DNA of 64,000 nucleotides. Origin: Crotophaga sulcirostris. Taxonomy: Eukaryota; Chordata; Aves; Cuculiformes; Crotophagidae. Each line of letters begins with the position of its first letter. Within the stretch, counting starts at the first letter, position 1. The position numbers and the translations under genes are program-made. The stretch is from contig VYZB01000076.1 in NCBI GenBank assembly GCA_013397455.1, positions 2,256,006 to 2,320,005 of the forward strand. The letters are read 5' to 3'. Below the pieces are notes generated by a model. The model was not told the DNA's origin and made no database searches. It saw nothing but the letters and a program-made list of their open reading frames with translations. Of this stretch, positions 48,676 through 59,607 are shown in pieces.

Positions 48676-48803
48676 TTATTTGTGTATAAATATTAAAGTG
48701 CTTTTTACAGTTTGCGTCCTACCTGAGTCCAGCTGCACATCAGAAAGTTTCAGCTTAGAAGGAGGCCTTGCTGGCTGATACCCTTTGCCTTCCTGAGAAC
48801 GTC
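48676..48803 (-). CDS. INVS: INVS (inversin) last coding exon with stop
   Basis: On the minus strand the acceptor TTCATTGCAG at 48804 is followed by two bases completing Gly (G|GA). Forty-one codons follow (RSQEGKGYQPARPPSKLKLS, then DVQLDSGRTQTVKST and LIFIHK) and TAA at 48678-48676. The start resembles the human YGCSHEGKIHHPTRS segment, but the later part does not resemble the longer human tail. A donor-like GACTCAG|GTAGGA lies inside the exon (GT at 48722-48721), so an alternative final exon further down is possible. I could not find one. Confidence 0.8.
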
Positions 48804-50170
48804 CTGCAATGAACAATTTGAACAGCTCTGTGTTAATTCATATAAAGATGCTGTTGTGTATAGCTAGAAACTATTTCACTAGGCTACAGCATTATTTTAT
48901 CCTGAAAATTATCGTCATTTATGATGAGGAAACTCATGAGATATTGTATATGACAGAAAATTGTGACAACCACAACTGAAGTTTAACAAAAGTTCAAATA
49001 CATCTCGCAGTTGCTATAAAAAAGAAGGAACATAATAAAATTATTAGCTTTATGTATCTACATTATCTTTTTTGGCTATCTACAGAGCCATGATAGAAGT
49101 GACTTGCCACCTGGTAAAGTACCTACAGTTAGCACATCCTTCCACCCTATAAAGGAACCTAAGGTTTAAAAGCAATGCTTTTCCTCTGCTCTTTCTTCAA
49201 GCTGCAGTTCTTTACACCGTGCGTGTTCAGGCACAGCACAAAGCAGTGCAATGTTATCATAAAAGACAATCTCGCTCTTCTAGTAAAGACCGATTGTCTT
49301 CAAACAAGAAAGTTATTAACATGGAACAAGACCATATTCTTCAAATGGAAATATTTGGGATCATAGAATGGTTTGGGTTGGAAGGGACCTAAAGATCATC
49401 CAGTTCCACCCCGCTCCCACCAGCCCAGGTTGCTCAAGGCCCCATCCAGCCTGGCCTTGAACACCTCCAGGGGGGCATCCACAACTTCCCTGGGCAACCT
49501 GTGCCAGTGTCTCACCACCCTCATCGCGAAGATGATGTCCTAATGTCTAATCAAAATCTCCCCCTTCCAATTTAAAGCCATTTCCCCTTGTCCTATCACT
49601 ACTTGCCCTTGTAAAAAGTCCCTCCCCAGCTTTCCTGTAGGCCCCCTTCAGGTACTGGAAGGTTGCTACAAGGTCTCCCCAGAGCCTTCTTTTCTCCAGG
49701 CTGAACAACCCCAACTCTCTCAGCCTGTCCTCATACAACAAGAGAAAACAATACAACCCACCAAAAGCTTAAAACAATGCGTAAAACAACGAAGCCATGA
49801 TCAGGACAGCCACTGGGTATCAATACAGCCAGCTATCCCCAGCTTCAGTGATTCTTTTTCCACATTTAGATATGTGAACAGCTCTGGCAACAGAATTATT
49901 TGATTGCTCAAGACCTGTGCCGGAATAATGCTTCATGTGGTGGTTCAAACACCTTAGAAGCAGCCATTTTAAATCACAGATGCATTGTGTTTTCAACCTG
50001 AAATAGAAAAATAATTACCCAGAAGACCTGAGCTGCAGACTAATCTTTATAAATAGTTGAAATCCCTAACAATTAGGTAAGAAGTGAATAGAAGAACTCA
50101 AAAATACAGGGAATGCTCTCTTATAAAAATAACAGCTATTTGAAATGAAGTATTGTAAAGACAAAATTAC
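48804..50170 (-). other. INVS: last INVS intron
   Basis: A 1.4 kb GT-AG intron on the minus strand. It contains one sense CR1 fragment (49360-49737); the rest is unique. Confidence 0.82.
49360..49737 (-). mobile_element. CR1 LINE 3' fragment in INVS intron
   Basis: The plus strand begins ATCATAGAATGGTTTGGGTT, the reverse complement of the CR1 tail. It continues to CAACCCCAACTCTCTCAGCC (inverse of the RLRELGLF block). The coding remnant on the minus strand includes [20 protein letters not shown] and [16 protein letters not shown]. It is in INVS sense orientation. Confidence 0.94.
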
Positions 50171-50403
50171 CATATATCTGCTTAAGGATGGACTGCTTGC
50201 TGGGTTTTATGGCTGAGCTGTTTTTGTTTACAGATTTCGGATTTTTACATGAAGGAACCGATTTCAGAGGGCTACGGTTCAGCTGTTTTTTCCAAGCAAC
50301 CTGAATGAAGAAGGCAGCTGTCTCTTGTCTCCATTTGTCTTCATCTTCTTTGCACTGCCGCTTAGCACTAAGAAGCTGAAACAACTCCTGTCTTAGCTGG
50401 TAA
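50171..50403 (-). CDS. INVS: INVS coding exon: end of second IQ motif and C-terminal region
   Basis: Minus-strand exon from acceptor TGCTCTCTAG to donor TATG|GTAATTT. Its first base completes Ser (AG|T), then YQLRQELFQLL finishes the IQ motif begun in the previous exon. It continues DKWRQETAAFFIQVAWKKQL and SSAIKPSKQSILKQIYG. The human counterpart as I remember it reads SYQLRKHL, DRWRQESTALLLQVWRKEL and STKHSVLKQIYG, so the match is unambiguous. The human RKEL in this segment is KKQL here. Confidence 0.95.
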
Positions 50404-53400
50404 CTAGAGAGCAGAAAAGAGAAGAGCACTTGTTTTAGGTGACCTGTTTTAACTTCAGCGCTTTCCACGCATCAGTTCACACAGTGGATTACATGAGTAA
50501 CTGGGAAAACAGAACTCCCACCAATGTGCTCAAGTCCCTTGGATGAGAAATTTTTGCTAGGAAGAAAAAGTAGAAGCTGGGTTCAATTCTGGATGCACCC
50601 ATTGTTTCACACAGTTAATAAAAATCTGGCATTACAGGTATCAAAAATTACAGTACTGCCACATCAGTTTATCAACTGCTTTACAATATTAATCTGGAGG
50701 AGACAAAACCTGTAGATATTTATACCATAACAACATAATCAATATTGTTTTATCCTTTTCACTATATTCACAGCTTAGTAACACCAACTTTGCTCGTGTG
50801 TCTCACCACTTTGTATTTTTAGTCAACCAGTGCAAGAGACAAGCCAGATCTACCTCTTACAAGTTCACCTGCACATTTCCTCTACAGAAAACTGAGCTGC
50901 TTTCCATCCCTTCTCTGAAGACTCTCCCTTTACCCTTTTTTCAGTTCTGTGTTCTTGCTTTTTTCCCTTCCAGGCTCTCTGTCTCCTGACCCAATCTTGC
51001 CATGGCTGCTTTGATCTTACACGCAGGCACAGCCTTGTTCCAAGGGGCAACAGCAGATTATCTGTCCTTCTTCCCACTTTAGTGGCCAATGGCACCAGCG
51101 ACAAGGAATTGTTCCCTTTTTTTTTTTTCTTGAATCAGATAGAAGTATTCAATCTGATATTGGCATTTCACACTTACAAGTCAATTAACCGGCCTCGCAA
51201 TTAATTCTCAATCTTCCCAGAACAAACCTGTCACAAACGAACACTGAGTAATGCTTGTAAAATATTAATTATAAGTGTTTGGTAATGGGCCAAACCACAC
51301 TGATCATCATCCCCTCTGGCATTCAAAAAGGCTTCTACTGGATGCCGCAGTAAAGAGAATGAGGAAGGAGGGAGAAAGAGGTGATTTTGTTCTGTTGCTC
51401 CATCTGCAACAAGTTCTAAATTAAAACAAAAGACAACACAACCAGATACAAATTGTTTAAATATATGTTATAACCCAATGAACTACACAATTCAAACAAA
51501 ACAGCAGCCGTGTGCAGAAAATGAGTACATAAAAGCACAATAGAATGCCAAAGGGGGATGATATGCTCATTTACAGCCCCAATAATTTTAAACTTTCAAT
51601 AAGCTTAGTAAATTACCTCTGTGAAATTTGCTCAGTGAGACAAATGTATTTAATCTTAATTTAGTGGAGCTTCAGAATTCAGGCATGTGCTGTTACACAT
51701 CTCATTAAAGTACATAACAAATGTGGGGAGCAACTGCATTTTACCAATAGATGTTTGTAGCACCTGCAAGCTGCAAAGCGCTGCATGAATTCAGAACAGG
51801 AGAAATATTAAGAGACAGAAAAAAAAAAAATGATCCAGTCTTGTTAAACAACACATCACTTGGAACTTTTCAGTGGGGTAAGAGAGGAAGAGAAAGTAAA
51901 GGGGGAGCACAGTTACAGTGACTTGATAACATAACTTGAGCTAAGGATGGATTATGTGAATATCACTGCAGGGAAAACAATTGGGGAATTGTTTTATACT
52001 TGAGCAGAACAGAATGCTAAGTTATTCTCTTGGAATTCAGTAATTACTGCCAGAAGCCTTTCCTGATAAGTGAAATGTCCCATTCACAGGCATTCCACCT
52101 TTGCACCCAGCTGTGATTTCATGGTTGTAGAGACCTGCTGGTAGTTTTCAGTGACAAGAAAACAACTGTGAGGCTCTGACACTGAGAAGATGTAGGCAGT
52201 TGTCTTCAGAGCACGTGCACTTTTTTTTTAATTCAGCTCTCTCGTAACAGATTGTTCTAATTCTGGTGAGAAAAAGAAGAATGGGACCAAGTTTTGATGC
52301 TCTGTGAATCTGGTGCCTTAACAAAATACCCACTGCTTCGTCAACAAAACCACTGCACATAAAAGAAACGTGGAATACGTGTGCAGAATGGCAAAGCTGG
52401 CAAATGGTATTCAACTTCACTGTTACAGAAGCTCCAATCTTAAAAACTGCTGCTGGTCAAAGTATGCATATAGCAATAACATTAAAAAAATACAGCTTGA
52501 CTCCAGTAGAAGAGCAACAGTGACAGCAACCAAGTTATTTCCATCTGTCGGCTCACTGAGGGCCCTGGAGGATGGCACAGGCCTCAGTGTCCCCCATGAG
52601 AGAGCAAGCCAGACACAGATGTGTAAGCCTCGATGAGCAGGATAAGCAATTAACCTTTGGCAAGGCACACACCTTGAAATACACTTTTGAGGACTACATT
52701 TATAAAGTTTGTGGACTGTGGGAATTTAAATGTTTTCCCGAGAAAGGCAAGCTTAATATACTTAAGCAGACCGGTGCCATTGTGTTGTAGCTCACAACAG
52801 CTCTCAATAAACTTTCAGTAAGTAAAGTAAATCATGACTATGACATTTGCAGAGTGAGAGAAATGTATTTAATGCTAACATAGAGAAATGCCAGAACTCA
52901 AGTATGTACTTCTACACCTTCTACATGTTTCTAATTGTATGTTAATGGCGTATAATTCTGTTGCTGACTACAAGTACGTGCTATTTACCAGTGCAAGGCT
53001 GGACCCAAAAGACAAACACAGGACTGAGTGGGACCCACAGCCACACAGTAGGTACCTGCTTAAGTGATGGGAAAACAGGTATTTCAGAGAGAGTGTGAGA
53101 ATAACTGACTCAGCACACAGAGCTGCCTGGTGTGAGCTAGCTGGAAATGCTAACCATGAGTTCTTGGCAGGCAGGTGCCACCCTCTGGCTTAGGATCTGC
53201 ATCCTAAAATACCTACACTGCCTCTTGTTTTGAGATATATATGAACTCTGCCTCAAAGGAAGAGGCAGAGCTCTCTTCTTTTTACAAAACAACATTATTT
53301 CTGTGGTAATCGCATGGGTATCGGGAGGAGGAAATCTGGTCCAATTTCACAGCTCTCATCATCCATGTGATATTCAAAAAGCTCAGACAACAAAGCCCAA

Positions 53401-54412
53401 GTTCAACCTGAAGCGTAAGCAGAAAAGATGGCAGAACTGGTGGGCCTGGGAAAGAGAATGCAGGAGGGAAGCACGGTGTTTTGTGACAGCATAGTGCTCC
53501 CACCTCAGCATCGCTGCCCAATAAACTGTTCTGTGCTCAGCATCAAAACATCAAAACTGAAATAAATGCATTATGATATTGCTGCAAACTTTACAAACTC
53601 CATCACAGCTCTGGCAGCAGCAAAATGTCTGCAAATGTAACAAAATGACAGTGGAGGAGTTGCCAAACTAATCTCTCCTACAGTCTTGCAGAATTTATGA
53701 TCCTTGTTAGTGTTGCATAAAAGATGAGTTTTGCAAACAGAACAAACACATTTATTTATCTTTATGAAGTCTTTAAATAACAGATGTCATTTAAACAATC
53801 TTTAATCCCCACAATTTTCAAAGTGATGTAGGTAAGCGCATGCACTGCCTGCTGAGGTGGCACACCACTCCTGTTTCAGCAGGTGGACAGTTTAGAAAGA
53901 TCCAGCCAAAACTTTTAGAGAGTCAAAATCAGAAAGAGAATGCAAAGATTTCTACACAGGGAAGCTATCTCAACACAAGGCTTTAGGTCCCAATTCTTAT
54001 GAGGAAATTTGCACAAGCACTCACCATACATAATTATGCTTTGACTGAAAGGTTATGGCATGTGCCTACTCCTCTGTAAGGATTTTAATTTGGTGTTAAT
54101 TGCAAACAGCAAAGCCTTCTGAAGTGTCACTTATGGATATACTCTCCTAACCTGTGCCTGACTTAGCTTTTGATATCTAATAGGGTCTGAACACATAAGA
54201 CAAAACCTCAGGAACTAAATTAGAAAAGGTAGCCAAAGAGGACATTGCCAGAACCGAGGTCCTTACATAGCACTTGTAAAAATTTGGGAAAGCAAGCAAT
54301 ATTTATTCAGCGTCTAGTAAGCAGCAGAGAGAGCTGATGGCAGAAGGGGGGATCACTAGGAGAACAAGTGGCTACTTTGCTTTGTGGTTCAGTGTGGGTA
54401 TGAGGAACATGG

Positions 54413-54904
54413 CATAGAACCACAGAATGGTTTGGGTTGGAAAGGACCTTCAAATACCATCCAGTCCAACCACCCTGCTATGGGCAGCGACACCTTCCAC
54501 TAGATCAGGTTGCTTAAAGCCCCATCCAACCTGACTTTGAACATTCCAGGGAGGGGGCATCCACAACTTCTCTGGACAACTCGCGCCAGCGTCTCACCAC
54601 CCTCACAGGAAAAATTTTCCTCCTTATGTCCAATCTAATCCTACCCTCTGTCTTTTTAAAACCATTGCCCCTCGTCCTGTCACTACAGGCCTTGGTAAAA
54701 GGTCCCTCTCAGTCTTTCCTGTAAGCCTCCTTTAGGTATTGAAAGGGCTCAGTCAGGTCTCCCTGGACTTCTCCAGGCCGCACAATCCCAACTCTCTCAG
54801 CCATTCTTTCTAGGAGAGGTGTTCCAGCCCTCTGATCATTTCTGTGGTTCTCTGGGCCTGCTCCAAAAGGTCTTTCCTGTACCAGGAGCCCCAAAGCTGG
54901 ATGC
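54413..54904 (-). mobile_element. CR1 LINE 3' fragment in INVS intron
   Basis: The plus strand starts CATAGAACCACAGAATGGTT (CR1 tail inverse) and ends near CCAGGAGCCCCAAAGCTGGA. It is rather diverged. The minus-strand coding remnants include QGDLTEPFQYLKEAYRKD. It is in INVS sense orientation. Confidence 0.93.
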
Positions 54905-55934
54905 ATAAATAGCAAATGGAGAGCAAAGATGACAGAACTACGTAAATAGGTGACACTGTACAAAAATTTCAGAATTCTCACAAAAAAAGAGGCTCCAAAA
55001 CGAATTAAAAATACCATGTTCCAAAATTTTAATTTTCATTGGAATAGAAACGTACTCACAAAAGCCAGTGTAACTTTTACACTCCAACAACTCTGAAGAG
55101 ATAACCTGGAATACTACTGGACTATAAATCCAGCCTCAAGCTTGGAAACCTTTAGACTGATCAGTAAAGGAGCTGGAGCAAAAAGAAGTATTTGCTGAGT
55201 CACTACAAATGTTCAAATGGCCAAATTTCAGTCTAGAAACAAGCAGACTGTGAGCTCGGACCACGGGGAGTTTGGTCTGGTGTCCCTTCCCCAGGAATGG
55301 GCAGTGTCGGCTCTTTCTAAGACAAGACTTCTTCATACTTCATAAGTTAACTGTAAAAAAAAACAGTGGAAGAAATCCTGGTTCTCAGAACTCCACGAAC
55401 AATCAGCTGGTAATACCTGTCTTTTAGCTACAGGTAACACTCCACCTTGCAAAATAAGAAATGGGATTTTTTTTCAGTCTGGGACCACCACTGAAAGCAA
55501 GCAAAACAACCTCATGCCTCTTTTTTGGTTTTTCAGGCCTACGCGGTACTTGGCAAAAAGATATTTTATTGTCACAACAGCAGGCTTGTACAATAAGTGT
55601 TCAGAGCTTAACTGACCTATCTTAACTTAACTCTCTTAAGTTTTAGTCCTGATACAATTTGGATGGGGGAACAATTTTTGTATTATTATTGAACTATGCC
55701 ATAAGGTGTGAGATTTGAGTTCTCAAAGGAACTTCCTTGGAATTTTTTCTTTAATCGAATAGTGAGAATATTAAAACATATATGAAACTGTTAAGCTAGT
55801 GAGAGACCTGGAAAGATCAGTGATTTATAGTTTTCTGCATCCACATAAAAACTGAAGAAAATATCAATAAAAACCAGGAAATAAGAATCATGCACATATT
55901 ATATTATATATGCTTCACCTAAGGTTGCCATACT

Positions 55935-56162
55935 CTTAGAATCATTAAGGTCGGAAAAGACCTCTAAGATCATCAAGTCCAGCTGTCAGCCTAACACCAC
56001 CATGCCTACTAAACCACACCCCAAAGCGCCAAGTCTACATCCTTTTTAAATGCCTCCAGGGACGGAGACGCCACCATTGCCCTGGGTAGCTTGTTCCAAT
56101 GCTTCACCACTCTTTCAGTACAGAAACTTTTTCTAATATTCAATCTAAACCTCCCCGGCGCT
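55935..56162 (-). mobile_element. CR1 LINE 3' fragment in INVS intron
   Basis: A short CR1 tail of a non-J subfamily. On the minus strand it encodes GRFRLNIRKSFCTERVVKHW and NKLPRAMVASPSLEAFKKDV. The plus strand starts CTTAGAATCATTAAGGTCGG. It is in INVS sense orientation. Confidence 0.92.
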
Positions 56163-56849
56163 ATTTTCTTTCCTATCATTTTTGATAAGAAAGAAATATT
56201 AAGGAGCACATATATCAAGAATGAATTTCTGAGGTTGGAACTCATGCACTTATGAAAGCAGGACAATTTTGCAGAAAGCAAACACTAGGACATCTCACTC
56301 TCTCCTGCCTGCCTCTTCTTACAGCAGTTGTTCCTGCTCAATCAAGTCATTCAAGTTAGCATCAAGTTTTGGAAATGAACTCCCAAACCTAACAAACCTC
56401 TTGTGGTTTGGTTATCCAGTTAAAAGTCAGGTCAGAATATAATTTCAGGTGCGACAGTAAATGGTGGTGAAGGATATGGTTATAATAACCATTTCAGGAA
56501 AAACCCTATATCCTGACATGGGCAAGTTTGCTACATGACACCAGGGAACTCTAGGCTTAGGCAAAACTTGATGGACACTCTCTAAAAAAATATCAGCGCT
56601 TGAAACAGAAGTTTAATAACTTACCCAATTATTAAAAGTCATCACTTACCTTACACTTTTTATGAACTTACTAATGTAATTCTAGGCAACTGGAATCCCC
56701 TTCTACTTGTTTGGTGAAAGATTATTAAACTCCTGATTTATCACTGGTAATGTTGTAAGCAAAAAGAACAAATAAAGCACACTGCAAGCAAGTCTAATTT
56801 AATTTACTTGTAGCTCACTCTTTTCTAACTACTGAAATAGTAGTCTTAC

Positions 56850-57654
56850 CTTCTCCATGTCCTCTGTATGACTGTAGCAGCATAGTTCTTCTTCCGAAAC
56901 AGCTCTTTTCTTTTTCTTTCTTTTTCTATAATCTGCATTCGAATCTCTAAAGGGATTAGTTCAATATTTGTACTTTGCCATGTGACAGAACACAACTGAT
57001 CATCTGCATTCCTGGATCCAATTATAGCTGTTTTTTCCAAGTTCAAATTATCATCAGGAGCAGAACACACTGCTGGGTTTCCTGGCACGGTTCTGTTAGG
57101 TTCTGCCTCAGCAGACATTAAAGGACAGGGTTTTTTTGCTAATTCATTATTTCCCACTTTGTTAGTTTGTTCTACAGCATGCGTGTTGCCGTTTCTGGTG
57201 TTTACAAATACTGTTTTGGCACTTCCTGGTCTACTGGAGCCAGCTGGTGAACATCGCTCATCATTTACCTCTTTATTTCTGGATTTCTGCTGATGCCTTT
57301 TGCATTTGGAAGCAGCTTCACACTGCTTCGAGTTTCTCGCAATTCCACCAGTACAACTGAGGCTGCAGGAGAACACAGTCGTTCCATCACGATGGTCCTT
57401 ATTGCCAGTTGAAGACTGACTCTGATCTCTTAATTTCTCCCCAACACTAGCAGTTCTACAAGCAGAAGCAAGCCTTCTGCTCCACCGAGCACAAGTACCT
57501 GTTGCCTCAACGGTGTGCTCCTTGTGCTTCTCTCCATCTGGTTCTGTAGCAGCTGCAACCTGACCCTTCACTTCACCTTTTGTTCCCTCTTTTGCTTTGC
57601 CACAATGGTAATGGACAGAACTTGACTTGCTTTTGATGTACTTCCTCATTGAAT
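56850..57654 (-). CDS. INVS: INVS large coding exon: disordered linker and start of second IQ motif
   Basis: Inversin is a ciliary protein of the proximal 'Inv compartment' that binds NPHP3, NEK8 and ANKS6. It switches Wnt signalling toward the planar-polarity branch and is needed for left-right asymmetry; human mutations cause nephronophthisis 2. This 805 bp minus-strand exon runs from acceptor TTCTCTGTCTAAAG to donor AGAAG|GTAAGA. It starts by completing Asp (G|AT) and ends two bases into Ser. Most of it is low-complexity, Ser/Lys/Thr-rich and poorly conserved. Two islands fix the identity: RCSPAGSSRPGSA, and IPLEIRMQIIEKERKRKELF followed by RKKNYAATVIQRTWR, the first half of the calmodulin-binding IQ motif. 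Ankyrin repeats lie in exons outside the window. Confidence 0.95.
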
Positions 57655-59311
57655 CTTTAGACAGAGAAATGGAAACCAACATTCAGTCTCTGATCCAGCA
57701 AAACATAGTTTAAGTCTCTAATATTTTTGGTCAGTTACCTTTGAGGCACACTAGGATTTACTTAAATGAAAAAAATATATAATCATGAAGGATCCAAAGA
57801 GCACATTATTGCCCATAACAACACAGTCCCAAACTTCTTCATTTGCTTAGTATTTATAAGTATTTATTTCTAGATTATTAGAAATTATTATTATTCTATT
57901 ATGACATTTGAGTTAGATGCCTAGAAGAAGTTCACAGGGAGAAACTGTTTCTTCACCTACCTGAGTATAATGGTGTTCTTCAAAGAAACCAGCTCACCAT
58001 GTGGTAAAGGAATGCAGCCCCACAGAGACACCTGCTTGTTCCAGTGAGCACACCGCAACAGACCTTTCCTGTTTCAAACTTATTTGCTAAGCTTCAGCTC
58101 TAGCCACCCCACACCCTGGCCCATGGTCACACACCCAGGACACCCAGAGCACTTGGCTTTTCAGTACTTCCCTTGACATCTTAACTGAAACTACGAAGTT
58201 CTTCTCATTGTTTCCCTTGCTGCAAGACTTCTTTTCCAAGTCTAGGGTGGGAAAATAAACCTTGTCTGATAATCACTTCTAAACACTCATGTTGGGATGA
58301 CTCAGAAGCCAGACTACAGTGCAAAACTGAACATCTCCATCCACCATCTATCGTCTATTTTGTTAGAAAACTAACAGGGGAATGAGAAAACAGATTAGAC
58401 AGAACAAAATGTAACAAACAGATAGGGTTTGGATTACTAGAATATCCTGATTAGCAGAACTTTCAGAGGAATTAGCAGTAACTTTACATCTGAGAAGAAC
58501 TTCTTGCAACTTTCCTTAAATAAACCAGTTATCCAATTCTTGCTTCTACTGATAAGAAAGACGCTTTAACATTAAAAGTTTTGTAAGATTTGAGCCATAA
58601 GTTCCCATAACTGGTTGAAGTCAGAACTGACTGAAATGCTATTAAAATGTGTATCTTGCAAACCTAATATTGGAGTGGTCAAGAAATGATGATAAACTGA
58701 TGATGCATTTACAGATAGAATAAAAGAATGCAGCAGGGCAAGAAAAGTAACAGAAAGAGCTTCAACACAACAGTTTCATAGTATAGTATCTAAAACCAGC
58801 CTCACTCCTCAAAAAAATATCCTAGGGTGTTCTCAACAAGAGGACTTCAAAGACAAATCAAGGGAGAACCCTGTTGTGGAGAATTAAGCTCACTGAACAG
58901 CTCTCTCAGTATGTTAGAGATGTTACTTGGAACAATTTTATACTCATTTTAACCTTGTCTAAAAACAAGGGTTAAAATGCTCCTTTAATGGTCTTAAAGT
59001 ATCCCACAGATATGCCAAATATCTCTAATCACATTTTCTCCAAAACCCAGAAATAACAGAACAGCTCCTAAAAACATGTTCTTACACATTTTAGGTATTT
59101 TTACAGACCCTGTATATACCGGTATTTTTGACTGCTTAAGTTGACAGAACACACACACAGTATAAGAATCTGTATCTATCTCTATCCTATATGAATTGTT
59201 CAAATAATGAAAGAAGAAGAAATGATAGAAAGGTAAAATAAATCCTATATATAAAACATCCCCAGATATGGATAAGAAGAATAATCAGGACAATCAGAAA
59301 AGATTACAAAC
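57655..59311 (-). other. INVS: INVS intron, no recognisable feature
   Basis: A 1.7 kb GT-AG intron of unique AT-rich sequence. I see no transposable element or RNA gene in it. Confidence 0.8.
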
Positions 59312-59607
59312 CTTGCCTGATTTTATGACCTTCACTCTGAGGCTCTGCTGACAGACAGCTCTCCTTTGGTGTCCCTTTGTTGCGACAAGCTTTAGGTGAA
59401 CCTCTACTGTTTCTCCCTGGTTGAATTTGTGAACCACTGAGGGACAGAGGTCTCTTATTCTGTATATCAACTGGTTTATTAGGGGAGATGCTGGTAGTCT
59501 TCTCTCGATTTGCAGGATTCTGTTGTGCTTGAAAGCTACTTTGTTGCACGTTCTGCATTCCTTTCTGCAGCTTGGCTTCTTTTCTCTTACTTTCCTCTTC
59601 ACGTTTC
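59312..59607 (-). CDS. INVS: INVS coding exon (first of the gene visible, farthest upstream)
   Basis: The minus-strand exon starts after acceptor TATAATTACAG, with one base completing the previous codon, and ends at CAAG|GTTTGT one base into the next. It opens with KREEESKRKEAKLQKGMQNV, matching the human KREEENKRKEAEQQKG segment that follows the first IQ motif. The rest (QQSSFQAQQNPANREKTTSI, then PLSLSGSQIQPGRNSRGSPK and so on) is disordered linker with little conservation. An open frame in another phase (59686-59294) is slightly longer but is a shadow: it lacks the homology and the splice phase. The donor (GTTTGT) is weaker than the others. Confidence 0.9.

Larger units (their letters stand above)
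50404..56849 (-). other. INVS: INVS intron, 6.4 kb
   Basis: A GT-AG intron on the minus strand with two CR1 fragments (54413-54904, 55935-56162). The long stretches 50404-54412 and 56163-56849 are unique AT-rich sequence. I see no other repeat or RNA gene there. Confidence 0.82.
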
